Below are positions 13,310 through 24,932 of a stretch of 64,000 bases of DNA, piece after piece. The notes beneath the pieces are model-generated. The model was not told the DNA's origin. It worked only from the letters and a program-made list of their open reading frames with translations, and searched no databases. The stretch spans positions 23,888,001 to 23,952,000 of the forward strand of contig OY292276.1 in NCBI GenBank assembly GCA_958496175.1, given 5' to 3'. Made by a program: the position numbers and the translations under genes. The DNA comes from Sisyra terminalis. Lineage: Eukaryota > Arthropoda > Insecta > Neuroptera > Sisyridae. The number at the start of each line of letters is the position of its first letter. Positions within the stretch are counted from its first letter, which is position 1.

Positions 13310-14690
13310 TAATTGCAAGGATTGCATTTCCTGATAAGGCTGATTTTCCCGAAGGCTTATAAAACAGGCCCCTTACAAGAATTGATATGTGAAAAAAAAT
13401 TGTCCTGTGGGTAACAGGTCAACCACAATTCCATTTCAAAAAGGGCAATTTTCAACTGCAAAATAAGGATATGAGAGTTGGATTTTTTCGCTGATATTGA
13501 GCTGAATATTATTGACTGAATCATCCTTAACGATGTTAAAAAAAATATTTAGTTTTAATGCATTAGTTTGTCGGGAAATAAAAACGGGAAGATAAGGAGC
13601 TAAACATCCATGCAACAAATTTCGTTTCAAATTGGGTCATTTCAAAGGGGTTACTTTTCATTATGAGGTCTAGTTTTATCAACGGATTATGGATCGAAGC
13701 CTCCAAATGAATAATAATGTGAGGAAATTTTTTCCTGTGGTTAACAGAAATAACACAATTCCAATTTTCAAAACGCACAATTTCCACCTGCAAAAAACGA
13801 TATAAGGGTTGGTTTTTTTCCTTCAAATTGAGCTGAAAAATATTGATTGACTCATCCTTAATGTTGCTAACGGGGAAAATTTTGGTTAAACGGGCTAGTT
13901 ATCCGAGAAGTTAAGGAACTAAGAATCCATGCGACAAATTTCGTTTCAAATTGAGCCATTTCAAGGGGGTGATTTTTCATTATGAGGTTTTTTTTTCCCA
14001 AAAAATTTCGAATCAAGGCGTTTAAGTGAATGGTAATGTGAAAAAATTTTGTTCCTGTATGCAACAGGACAACAACAATTCCATTTCAAAGAGGACAATT
14101 TTCACCTGCAAAATAAGGATATAAGGGTTGGTTTATTTTTTATTAAATGAATAAAATTTTTATGGTTGAATCATTTTTAACGTTGTTCACAGGATAGTTT
14201 TCGGGAATTCAATACGGAAACTTAAGGAGCTTAAAAATGGATGTACAAATTTGACTTGAAACTATCGTGTATAAAAGGTGATTTTCTCTTATTAGGTCAT
14301 ATTAACGGATTATAAAACAATGAGCCTTATATGAGTAGTTGAGAGAATAAATGTTTTTCTTGTGTGCAAGACCAAATCATCCTTAACCGACTGCACAAAA
14401 ACAATTTACTGCATATATTAAATTAATTTGTGGCTTGATCTTTAGTTAATGAAAATGGGAAATTATTGGGGTAAAAATGCATGCAGAAAAGTTACCCTGA
14501 AATTCCTCGTTTTTGTGGAGTGACTATTCCTAATAAGGGGATATTTTTCAACAAATTATAAAACAATGCCCTGACATTGTTAGTTGCGAGGTAAATTGTT
14601 TATCCTGGGGGGGAATACCCGAAATATCTTTTCAAGTTTTCTAAAAGGACAATTTTCAAATGCACAAGGAGGAATTAAGAGATGTTTTAG
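13310..14690 (+). repeat. Tandem repeat of ~320-330 bp units
   Basis: Successive units begin with variants of AAAGGACAATTTTCACCTGC at about 13,441, 13,771, 14,091 and 14,645, so the period is about 320-330 bases (one unit near 14,370 is degraded). Each unit repeats landmarks such as ATAAGGATATAAGGGTTGG, AATCATCCTTAACG, TTTCGTTTCAAATTG and GTGCAACAGGACAA. The same units occur at 18,890-19,375 in the same orientation and at 45,360-46,260 in reverse. It is non-coding and satellite-like. Confidence 0.75.
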
Positions 14691-14894
14691 ATATTTTAGA
14701 CTGATTCATTTAAATCATCCAGTTTACGTAGATCTTCATATTCATACTTCACATTCGTAAAAAAATGGGATCGATTGGGAACTCATGTTTATCTCTCATT
14801 GGTTTAAGCCATGTTAAACTATGTAAGCCATCCATTGGTTTCTAATAGAAATTTACTAAGGAAAAAGAAATGAGAAAAAAATCAGTCACACCTA

Positions 14895-14900
14895 TTTATT
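14895..14900 (-). terminator. Candidate Cyclin Q polyadenylation signal
   Basis: AATAAA on the minus strand lies about 85 bases downstream of the Cyclin Q stop codon. Confidence 0.45.
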
Positions 14901-14984
14901 ATGCGACAAAATCGTAAAATTATACAAAAAATCGGAGAATTAATACCATTCGTAAAAAATACAAAATATTAATGTTACAGCATT

Positions 14985-17900
14985 TCATTGCGGTTCGTCT
15001 TTGTATACTTCCATAACCTTCTCCATGATTTCCCAATGTGTATCTTTAGCCAGATCTTTTGTAAATACCGAATACCAAATTGTTTCATCTTCTTCATCAG
15101 CTAGAGGAACCGACGCACCATACACTTGCATTGCCAATGAAATACATGCGATTGCAATGTGTTGGGGCTTGTAATCCAAAATTGCCGGGTCGTGATGGAA
15201 ATCCTGTAAAAATCCGGCTGCCACACGGGCAATTGGTAATTTTTGCCATTCGTCTTCATCCATCCAATTTTGTAATGATCGTAAATAGTGTAACATATAC
15301 TGAAAAACAACATATTTTTATATAATAGGACATACATTTTACGAAGAGAAACTCACTTTATGCGGGTGTATGATGTTGACTTCAAATTTGAGAACTCGCA
15401 TTATAAGTAATTCTGCTTGTACTATGGCATCTCGCATATTCCAGTATTCGTCGCCAAGTTCTAATGGACTACTTCCTCGATGGAGTGTGTCTCGTGCTAC
15501 ATTGATTACATCTCGAATTTTCAGCGGATCGTCCTTAACTTTTCCGGCTAGGTACAATGTGGATGAGGCAATTGTCTGTAACATTCGAATCGATTTAAAA
15601 AAATCATATAAAAATGTACCATTTAGTCAACAAACAGTTGGTCAATGACCATGTCTTACCATATAATTTTCTCAAGTCTAGACAGATTTGTTTTGACCCC
15701 AAAATGTGCAAATTTTATCAAATTGATTTATGACCTTAACTTAAGTGTGCCAAACGACAAAAGATAAGAACGATTTTTTTTAAATACATTTTGTAGATAT
15801 TAATTTCCGGGTTTTAAGATACCAAAATATTCTCCGAATAAAATATATCTAATTCAGATAAGAAATCAATTGCCAGTTATTTTACAATTAATAAAGAGAT
15901 ATTTAATTTCAGTGAGATAAAATAATAATTAGTAATGTCCAGTTTTTGTTTGATAAAAAAATTAATTTTAAAAACTAACAAAAAAAAATGGTAATTTTTC
16001 CATTGGCATTGAAGTCATAAAGATTAACTATGCTGACCTTCTTTTTAAATTTTTAGACAGAAATTTATACGCACACTTAATTCATTATACGTAAGCTCAA
16101 AAATTTATTGATTCAATAATTTAACATACTACGTTATAGAATTTTAAACTTAAATAAAAAATATATAATCTACACAATGGTTTTTTTCATGGCAATAAAT
16201 GAAACTCTTAAATTTCAATGGCCTTAAGCTAAAATGCAGGTTTATTAAAATGAAAGGTTAATTGCAAAGCAATTTTTTTATAAAAAATAAAGCCACCAGT
16301 GAAAGTTTATGCAAATGAAAAAAATTATATAAATATAAGCAAGCGATGTAATAAAAGTAAATTGTTAACCATTATTCAATAAAATGTTTTTCAACGGGAG
16401 AGATATAGGCTTCCCTCGAGCATTGGGTATCGTTTTTGTTGAAGAGTAGGAAGTTTAAGTGGAATTTGACAAAAATTGATTAAAAGCCGGTATTTTCACT
16501 CATAGATAAGGAGACCATATCCTTAAATAGCTAATGAATAGATAAAAATTTATCTGCTAGATAAATTCTACACATTTCACTACTATTGAAAGAAATACAC
16601 ATGTTTTATCTATCCTCCGGATAAAATTTTGTCTGGAAGATAAATGCCACTATCTAGATCAGGGGTCGCCGAAGTGGTCGATATAGACCCCTTGGGGTCG
16701 AAAAAATAGTTCTTAATACACAAATAACTAGAATCCGACCGAAATTAGTTTTTTTCGTCCGAAACTCGGGACCCGAAGCCAACCATTCTTTTTGTATCGA
16801 AAATGGTAGTACTGAACAGCCATCATTTTTGTTATCTCGTTCTCACTTTTAAATTTTATATCGGTTCATTTCACCTACCAACGGAAGATAAAATGATGTC
16901 GCTACGTCCGGTACCAGGCCTTCGGTCCACAAGTTTCAGCGGAAAAAACTAGTTTCGGTCGGACACTAACTTTTGAATGATATCGATGGCTTAGTTCTAA
17001 ACTGAAATAACTCGAAAACAATTTTGAAATTGATATTTTCTGAAAGTATTTTGTATTTTTTTGTAGATAAGAAAATTTAAAATAGTTTATTTGGCTTTAA
17101 TTCAATAATTTTTATGAAAATGAAACAACCAAAAAGGGTTATTTCCAAATAGTTAATCAAAGTGTGTTCAAAACATTGAGATCTTTTATCTCAAAACTTT
17201 GATTTTTGATTAGTTTCAGTTTTGAACTCAGTCATCGATACAATAATTAATATTTTTCATTACTAAACAATGTACTTATTAAACATTTCATTAAATGTTT
17301 AAAATCAAAAAATAAATTTACAAACACTAATAGTCTTATTTTAATTAACTGAAAATTACTTTAACCGGGATCGATGATTAAAGTTTGGCGACCCCTGATC
17401 TAGATGTGAAAATACCGGTTTTTAATGTATAAAAAGTCAACTATAAGATTAATTTGTTTTGATCTATAGTATCTTTGTCTAAGATGCACTTTTATGTAGA
17501 AAAAATAGACTTTTCTGTGAGCTTCTTTGTTTTCTTATAAGGTCCAACCAAAGGTCAAATGTTGGCTAAAGTCGAAGATTTTCTAATTTTACTTATGTTA
17601 ATAAAAAATAATTATAACACATTAAACTTATTAATGATAAAAATAAAAACTGTTAAACTCTGTTGTTCACAATAAAAAGGCAAAGACAAAAACTTTCTAA
17701 TCAGAAAAATCAAGTCATTACAACATTTACAATTTTGGTTCTAAAACCATCGCTTGATTTTTGGGTTGAAGCCGAATATGATTTTTTGGCTTTAGCTTTT
17801 GTATAATTTTTTTGTTATGTTGGCTTCTTTGTCTTTCGGATTAACATTTATAGATTTAAAAAAAATTATGTCGTAGATCCTTTATTGATTTTTGGTGACA

Positions 17901-20438
17901 ATAAGTTTAAGTTTAATGGACTTGAGCATGTAAACATCTATATATATATATATATATACTTCTATAGCAAGGTTTGTATGGGAAAACTGTCCCCGCAGCC
18001 TATTCGATTCTAACTCAGGGGATTATTTTGATATTAAATGAAAAAATTAGCCAAATTTTCAGCTTTTAACCTCAAACGGTTTTCGGGTATTTCAAAAAAT
18101 TTTTTTTCAATTTTATTTTTTCCAGTAGTAAATTTAAAATTAATGACCTACGATTTTTTCCCCATTTTTAGGAATAAAAGACATGAAAAAATATTTTTAT
18201 AATGTATTTCAGGTGAAATGTCGATTTTAAGGCTAAAAACAAAACTAAAATTATTTTTTTAATTCAAATAATATTATAATTTTACCAGCTCTAATAATTG
18301 TACGGTAAGAAGCTGAAAATTTGACTATTTTTTTTATTCAGTACCAAAACAATTTCCTTCGTTTGAACCGAAAAGGCTGCTGGACAGTTTTCCCATACAA
18401 ACCCTGTATACCCTTTACATTCCTTTTAATCTTTAAAGTAATTTAATTTAAAGTAATATCTTAACTTAATGACTTAAACTTTTTTTTTTCTCGGAAGATA
18501 TTATGGGAGAAATTATGAAAATCTTAACTTTTAGGATAGCTAATTTAAACGTTTATAAATACGTTTTACAGCACTAATAAAAGATTTAACAAAAAATATA
18601 ATTGCAATAAATTTACGAGCTATTTAACGACATAATTAATTTCAAAATTAATCACTTGTATAGAAGTAATGAGTACATGGAATTTGATTATTTGTTACAA
18701 TTGATACGCAATTACTTAAGAAATATGCTTGATATTGTGAGAAATAGGGTTTGAATTAAATGTTTTGTAGGATACTTATCGCTATTATCGAAATTTAACA
18801 TTCCAAAAAACTTAATGAATATGGATCAATTGGATGATGCATTAAGAATTACGTGGTACCTTCAAGCGTAATCATGATTGATCGTATTGCACACGCAGTA
18901 AACTTACTGCAAAATAAGGATATAGGGGTTGGTTTTTTTCGTTGAAATAGAGCTGAATAATTTTGATTGAATCATCCTTAACGATGTTAACGAAAAATAT
19001 TTTATTTTTACGGGATAGTTTGCCGGGAAATAAAAATGGGAAGTTAAGAACTAAAAAAAAATGCGACAAATTTCGTCTCAAATTGGGCCATTTCAAAGGG
19101 GTAACTTTTCATTATGATGCCTACTTTACTCAACGGATTATGAATCAAAGCGTTCAAGTGAATTGAAATCTGAAAAAAATTTCTTCTTGTGTGCAACAGG
19201 ACAAAAATTCCATTTCAAAGTTTCAAAAAGGACAATTTTCACCTGCACAATAAGGATATAAGGGTTGTTTTTTTTTTCCTTCAAATTGAGCTGAAAAATA
19301 TTCATTGAATTATCCTTAACTTTGCTAACGAAAAATATTTTGTTTTTACAGGATAGTTTGTCGGGAAATAATTGAATATTATATTGAATAATTGAACTGA
19401 AGAAATAAACGGTGACAATGTTGGCTAATGTTACAATTTAGGTTTTTTTTTAATCAAAAATACTTCTTTTGGAAATGAATGATTAAGATTTTAAATTTGC
19501 AAATTGAATTTCAGCACATTTCTTGTTTATATTAGTAATTGAGTACGATTATTTCACGACCTACATAGCATCGATTGAAACACTCGCTACAGTAGAAGCG
19601 TGAAAGACAAAGACACTAACATAATATATTAAGATATCGAGGTGAAACAAAACTAATAAGTTTTACTTCTCTTCAATAGTAATAGTTCTTCAACTAATAT
19701 AAAATAGGAGTTAAAGTAATTAAAACCAAACATTAATCAATGCTTTGGTATTTCCATAAATTGCTAAGGGTTAAAAGCTAGTTAAGCATATTCTCCAATT
19801 AGATTTAAATAGTTTTAGATGGAATTCAAGGTTGAAAAATCAAATTTTTAAAAGTGAAGTATTATCAGTGTTACACATAATTTGTAATAAAATTTTAATA
19901 GCGTTAATGTACAGATTAAAACATGATGTTTTGCAATTTTTTAGTGTTAGGTAATACTAAAATTTTAATGAACTCGAACGTAATCGATTTTTTTATGTTA
20001 AATCATATAAATATTAAAACTTGAGTGATACTCACCGAAACTTTAACGAGTTAATATAAAGCTTAATTTTCCAGTTAAATATGTATAACGTATATAACCC
20101 TTTTACCCCCATTTATAAGGGTATAATTTTTCAAGAATTAGCTTCGTTTAAAGGTAATTTAACTAAAATGCATATAGACTTAACGATGCAAATATGCGAT
20201 TTTGATCAAATGAACAACTTACGTAGCAATCATAGTTTTTGGCGTCGACTTCTTTGAAGAAGCGATGAAGAAGTACAGCCGCTGTGGCCACTGTCAAAGG
20301 TTGGGCATGGAGTTTTATTCCACATTCGAATATAAAGTGAGCCGCTGCAAAATTGCTCTCGTCTTTTCGATAATCGACGGGAGGCACTCGACGCACTTTC
20401 TCCCGCTGGAGTTCCATTACATCAATAACATCTTTCAT
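14985..20438 (-). CDS. CycQ: Cyclin Q (FAM58A / cyclin M), CDK10 partner
   Basis: Cyclin Q activates CDK10 in vertebrates. Three exons join exactly on the minus strand: 20,223-20,438, 15,357-15,575 and 14,985-15,299, all with GT/AG borders and phase-0 junctions, giving about 249 residues, close to the ~248 of human CCNQ. The cyclin box is clear: FAAAHFIFECGIK, then TVATAAVLLHRFFKEV (exon 1), IASSTLYLAGKVKDDPLKIR and WNMRDAIVQAELLIMRVLKF (exon 2), YMLHYLRSLQNW and KPQHIAIACISLAMQVYG (exon 3). The ATG at 20,438 was chosen because it gives the family length. An acceptor-like TTTTTTGTTTCAG lies just upstream (ending at 20,456), so an additional 5' exon is possible. The 4.6-kb first intron is crowded with repeats. 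The gene is divergent from TACO1. Confidence 0.93.
16660..17397. mobile_element. hAT-type non-autonomous element with perfect 8-bp duplication
   Basis: The ends are CAGGGGTCGCC on the left and GGCGACCCCTG on the right, a typical hAT terminus. The flanking 8 bases are identical, ATCTAGAT at 16,652-16,659 and at 17,398-17,405, which is the hAT target-site duplication length. The 738-bp element has no transposase and lies inside the first intron of Cyclin Q. A second element is nested inside it. Confidence 0.85.
16730..16968. repeat. MITE (GTGTCCGACCG family) nested in the hAT-type element
   Basis: The left end TCCGACCGAAATTAGTTTTT is the inverse of AAAAAACTAGTTTCGGTCGG at the right. The same ends bound the larger element at 3890-4546. 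It lies wholly within the 16,660-17,397 element, so it inserted later than that element. Confidence 0.6.
17936..18408. repeat. TA microsatellite followed by MITE with GGTTTGTATGGGAAAACTGT ends
   Basis: A (TA)n tract occupies about 17,936-17,958. It is followed by an inverted-repeat element: GGTTTGTATGGGAAAACTGT at 17,971 is mirrored by ACAGTTTTCCCATACAAACC ending at 18,403. The outer bases read TATAGCAA on the left and the complement TATACAGG on the right, which fits a TA target site as in Tc1/mariner-type MITEs. Non-coding, in the first intron of Cyclin Q. Confidence 0.65.
18890..19375 (+). repeat. Second block of the ~325-bp tandem repeat
   Basis: About one and a half units are present. 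TGCAAAATAAGGATATAGGG near 18,907 recurs as TGCACAATAAGGATATAAGG near 19,242, with GGGATAGTTTGCCGGGAAAT and its variant in each. The units match those at 13,310-14,690. Confidence 0.7.
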
Positions 20439-21176
20439 TTTAATTGTTAACCCCACTGAAACAAAAAAGGTGGTGAAACTAATTTAGTTTATTGAATTAT
20501 TTTGAAACAATGTCATACTAATGTTAATTTATTATTTATTTGGAAAAAAAATATCACTTACATTGATAATTTACAAATTAAATTTCTCTTTTCGAACAGC
20601 CGGCGTGACAAACTAACTCACAACACGACTCAGAAGAAAAGAAACAATTGGAATGACCAGGCATACCAATTTCTAATAAAACTAGTTGAACTAGTTTTTA
20701 AAAAGAGGTGGTAGTGGTAGTATCTACACAATTCTACTTACATAACTAATGTTTTCCGGTATCCACCAATTATGCTATCAAAATCATGATTTTATTATTC
20801 TTTTCATGTTTACTTATGTATTTATAGGTTTTATGGCGTTATGAATACTGAAAAATTAGTTTTAAATAATTAATCATTTTTAAAATACAGCAAATATTTC
20901 CACAAACTTCTAGGTACTAGTCGTACTAGCGGTTCAATCAAAACCGCTAAATTTAAACAAATCAAGTATTAAGATTTTTTAAAAGCAAATTTTAAAAAAA
21001 TATCCTTTTTTAACTCAATTCTATTTTATTGGTATTTATCCAACCATTTAGTTACATCAAAATAAGTGATTTTTTTAATTAATCATCCACTATTACATAA
21101 ATTGACACATAGGTTAAATTTGATAAGATTTTATATTTCATAAAAAGAAACTATATTTATTCAATTATTGTGAAAA
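20439..21176. promoter_or_regulatory. Divergent intergenic region between Cyclin Q and TACO1
   Basis: The two start codons are 738 bases apart on opposite strands, so this stretch should hold both promoters and 5' untranslated regions. No core promoter motif stands out. An acceptor-like site directed at Cyclin Q (minus strand, ending at 20,456) hints that a 5' UTR exon of Cyclin Q lies here. Confidence 0.5.
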
Positions 21177-21992
21177 ATGTTAAAAACCTTTGTAAATAAA
21201 ACTCAAATTCTTTTAAATTTAACAGTCAGAAGACACGCGGGACATTCAAAATGGGCAAACATCAAACATATAAAGGCATTAAAAGACAGTCAAAAGTCAA
21301 TGCAGTTTCAAAAATTTGCTCGACTAATGAGAATTGCAATTACCGAAGGCGGATCAGCGAATCCTGAATTTAATGTTCAACTCTCTCAAGTTATTGAACA
21401 AGCCAAGCGGGCTTCCATGCCAAATTCAAATATTCAGAATGTCTTAAAGAGTGCTGATGTTTCAAAGAGTGACTATCGGAAGCAAATACTTGAACTTAAA
21501 GGACCTGGTGGATGTTTGATATTAATAGAATTATTCACTAATAATCTTCCAAAATGTCGAATGGCAATTTCCACAGTAGTGAAGAAATCGCAGTATTCAT
21601 TCGCCGATAGTGGCGTGTTACGAAGTTTTGAGTATAAGAGCCTTATCGATGTTGAATTGCCTAATGAGTTGGCTAAAAAGGACGAAAATGTCTTGAAGGA
21701 TATTTGTACGGAACATGCAATCATGGCAGGGGCTGAAGAAGTCGATATTATACCGTCCGAAAACGGATTGTTCGAAGCTCGATTTACATGCAATCCACTT
21801 AACGTTATCACCGTAGAAAAAGCATTGAAAGATGTCTACGGTTACACAATCGTAAGTAGCACCTCCGAATACTTACCAATTAATCCAGTGCAGTGCTCCT
21901 CTAGTGAATTAGAACAATTTGAAAAATTTTGTGCAAAATTAGAAAGTGTATCAGAAATTGTTAATGTACATAATAATTTAATAATTAATTAA
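21177..21992 (+). CDS. TACO1: TACO1-like mitochondrial translational activator of COX1 (YebC/PmpR family)
   Basis: In mammals TACO1 supports mitochondrial translation of cytochrome c oxidase subunit 1. The 271-residue frame is a single exon. It starts with a basic, hydroxylated leader (MLKTFVNKTQILLNLTVRRH) that looks like a mitochondrial targeting sequence. The YebC-family signature follows at once, AGHSKWANIKHIKALKD, then a domain with RLMRIAITEGGSANPEFN, RASMPNSNIQNVLK and GPGGCLILIELFTNN, and the C-terminal part with FADSGVLRSFEYK and GAEEVDIIPSENGLFEARF. The length is usual for animal TACO1. Gene symbol by family similarity. No intron is needed. Confidence 0.92.
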   Translation: MLKTFVNKTQILLNLTVRRHAGHSKWANIKHIKALKDSQKSMQFQKFARLMRIAITEGGSANPEFNVQLSQVIEQAKRASMPNSNIQNVLKSADVSKSDYRKQILELKGPGGCLILIELFTNNLPKCRMAISTVVKKSQYSFADSGVLRSFEYKSLIDVELPNELAKKDENVLKDICTEHAIMAGAEEVDIIPSENGLFEARFTCNPLNVITVEKALKDVYGYTIVSSTSEYLPINPVQCSSSELEQFEKFCAKLESVSEIVNVHNNLIIN

Positions 21993-23180
21993 AACGAATA
22001 TGTTTCAATAGTTAATTCATGTATTTAATTGTTCTATCCTTTGCAATTTTCACAAATTTTAACGAAGTATATTCAAATTATTCAAAAAAATATAAACCTA
22101 AATAACGCATATTAATTGTTTTTAAACAACAAATATAACACCGATAACACCTATCTAATATATTAAAATTTCTGATCGATGAGACGTTTTGTTCGAAGAA
22201 ATAGCCTCTCTCACTCCATCCGCATCCATTCCATGCATATTACAACTTTCGTGAACTACTAAGCTCAACAGTTTTTACTCACTCACTCTTCTTTACCAAA
22301 ATTGCATTTCGTTGTAGGTAAAGCAGTTGATCTCTTTCCTTAATAGTTTCCCGTTAGGATGGAGCCTAACGGGTTCTACACTAGTAACACTATAAAACAT
22401 CTTTTTCCAGAGGCAACATTCTGTACAACTCTGTATAAACATTCAGCATTTATTGTTTTAGTATGTCATTCTCAGGGCCCTCTTTAACTTATTGGAGGCC
22501 ATGGACATTTTAAGAACATAGGACTGCTATGACCTGAACATAATATTATTTTCTTAAGACAAATATAAAGTGTACATAAGGTACATAAGCAAAGTAAAGA
22601 TAAAAAAGTTATTTTTTTATCGTTAATAAATATCGATTATTATCGATTAACGATCTGGCAAAAACTAAGAAGGCCCTGTGGATTGCGAAGTCCTGGGCAT
22701 CGTCCAGAGCGCCCAGTGTGAAAAATGGGCGGCTTGGTTATTCAATCAGGATTGAATATTTTATTTATTATTATAGTAGATATTTATTTATGAAAATACC
22801 ACATAATGAAATTTCAATTCATAAGTCATTATGAATTAAATTAGAATTAAATTATTGGAAAATATTTTATATAATTTTTACAACAGGACGTGTACACGTA
22901 ATGAATTTTCAAAAATTAAAAAGGATGCTAATCCAGCTTCAAAGAAGCAAATTGACAACTCCTGATAGAGTATAATGAAGACATATATCTCTATCTCATG
23001 ATATCTTAGGGTTCAATCAATATAACGGTTGCATTTCGGCCATTTTGAAGTGCCTGCGAAATGCCATTTTGATGTTTTAAAAACTCGTTAGAAATCGTTT
23101 AAGGTTATTAAAGACATTTTAAATGCAATGATTTCAAAATATCTCAATATACCTTTTTTAACAGGAACAAAAAAGACCTA

Positions 23181-24114
23181 CAGAGGTGTGAAAACTATTA
23201 GACTCAAAAGAAGATTTTTACTTTTATCTAACAATGTATCGCCCAGACTGTAAAACATTCAACAGTAGTTATGGTTTGGAGCTGCATGTCAGCAAAGGAT
23301 ACCGGTAGGATATATATTGTGGAAGGCACTATGAGGCAAAACCAATATATACAAGCGTTGGAAACGAGGTTATTATCTCAAACTAAAGAGTGGTTTCCGG
23401 AAGGAAAGTTTATCTTTATGCAGGATGGAGCTTCTTGCCATAAAGCCTAAAAAGTTATGGATTTCCTCAAAAATTCAAACATTAATGTGCCTTTTTGGCC
23501 AGGAAATAGTCCTGATGCTAATCCCATAGAAAATTTTTGGGCCATTGTGGAAAAAAAATAATGAACTATTACAACACGAGTGGATCTGATTACCGAACTC
23601 ATTAAGATTTGGCATCACGATGAGGTAATAAAATAAAATCGAAAAAAATAATATAGAGCATACTAGGATAAGAAAAATAAATTATAAACAATTGTTAATA
23701 CCTAACAAATTATATTTTATTTTATTTACTTTTAGAACATATGTTTTTTTTAACAATGACAGAGGGAGTTTTTGAATTTCTCCTCCTTAAAAGGGCACTC
23801 CTATAATGAAATCAAAAAAAAAAAAAAAAAAATAAAGGAAAGGGAAATGAGTAGCAAAAGTTAAAAGGTAAAATATTGTGGTAAACACAAGAAGGAACTT
23901 ATAAGTTAAACAAAAATGTTAAGATAAGTAAACAAAATTTTAAATTTGTAAACTTACACGTGAAGTTAATTGTATTTTATTATTATTATAAATTATAAAC
24001 AATAAAGGATACCACACAAAATATAAGATGACTGAAATTATTGTAATTTTTAAATGTATGACCTTTAAAAACAAAACTTTTTTTTTCTTGAGTCTAATAA
24101 TTTTCACACCTCTG
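23181..24114 (+). mobile_element. Internally deleted Tc1-type DNA transposon
   Basis: Both ends carry the same inverted repeat beginning CAGAGGTGTGAAAA and continuing TATTAGACTC, flanked directly by TA (23,179-23,180 and 24,115-24,116), the Tc1/mariner target site. The element is 934 bp, shorter than a typical 1.3-1.6 kb autonomous copy, and has lost the N-terminal DNA-binding part of the transposase. The ends match well, with about one difference in the first 26 bases. Confidence 0.85.
23265..23559 (+). pseudogene. Tc1 transposase remnant (DD34E catalytic region)
   Basis: The frame reads VMVWSCMSAKDTGRIYIVEG, then FIFMQDGASCHKA, an in-frame TAA, and WPGNSPDANPIENFW. The second catalytic aspartate (QDGA) and the glutamate (IENFW) are separated by 34 positions counting the stop, the spacing of Tc1-type transposases. 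The first aspartate and the helix-turn-helix domains are missing, so the copy cannot make an active enzyme. Confidence 0.85.
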
Positions 24115-24689
24115 TAGTTTGAATAAGAACAGTTTACTAGAAAATAGATCATTGATATATTTCGAATAATCATTGAATGATAATAAGTTTAAAAAGTTTG
24201 TGTTCTTACAAATTTGTGCAAAATTCGTATATTATTAACATTTTTATGCAACTTTCAAATTAAAGGCGCTAAAAGTGTCTGCGATTCACGGTAGTACCTA
24301 GTTGTAGTAAATCTCCGTGTTTGGATAATGTATATAATTTATATTTATATTTTACATTATAAAATAATAAAATCACCGAGCTAAAAATATAAATTTTATT
24401 CTAAAATATTTTTTATAGTTTATTTTTCTTTGAAATCGCATAAGTTCTTTTCATTGATTCAAAAGATATAAATAAAATAGTGTTTTAAAACTCAGTATAA
24501 ACAAGATATGTTAATAAATTATAAACTGTTTGAAGATATATAAAAAGTTTAATATTGAAAAATTTACAATTTTCAAACGCAAATACAATGACGTTACATT
24601 CTATTTTCATTTTGAAAAAAAAAAACGGCTTTTAGTAAATCATAGTTAATTGTGAATGAATTTTTTTTTAAATACAAGTGAGTATGGTC

Positions 24690-24932
24690 GTTTCGATTCT
24701 GACGTCGGCGTCGCCGAATACGACGTCTGCGTCGTTTTGCTGAGCTTTCTGTCGTCCGTCATATCCGATATTTTCGCTTCCACCTAGTGACGTTTCGATC
24801 CCCAAACTTGCATAAGCGTTTGTGTGTCAGTAGGATTGTAGTGACCGAAGTTGCAAGTACTTTGTTTTTTTTATTATTATTATTTATGTAATTTTATCTC
24901 GAAAAAGAATACGAAAGGAATACGTTTCCAAC
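24690..24932 (+). promoter_or_regulatory. CpG-rich region and 5' leader upstream of the RIC3 start codon
   Basis: In an AT-rich window this stretch is unusually rich in CpG. It holds a CRE-like TGACGTCG (24,700-24,707) within a 14-base block that recurs as CGACGTCTGCGTCG at 24,721-24,734. A TCAGTA resembling an arthropod initiator begins at 24,827, about 105 bases before the ATG. Promoter function is inferred from position. Confidence 0.4.

Larger units (their letters stand above)
6510..14890. other. Gene-poor intergenic stretch
   Basis: Apart from the items listed separately (coding-like block 7252-7487, piggyBac-like MITE 12,420-13,179, tandem repeat 13,310-14,690), no exon can be supported. 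Around 9,795-10,180 there are hAT-like ends (TTGGGGTCGATTT on the left, CAGTTTGGCGATCTTTGATC and CAGCGGTCGCCAAAC on the right) that resemble the better preserved hAT-type element at 16,660-17,397, so this is probably another decayed copy. The rest is AT-rich without visible structure. Confidence 0.5.
21993..24640. other. Intergenic stretch between TACO1 and RIC3
   Basis: It contains a Tc1-type element (listed separately). A perfect 9-bp stem, CCCGTTAGG at 22,350 and CCTAACGGG at 22,365, has a 6-base loop. A possible small hAT-like MITE lies at 22,473-22,678 (CAGGGCCCTCTT on the left, complement CAGGGCCTTCTT on the right; flanking duplication poor). No other gene is seen. Confidence 0.5.
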
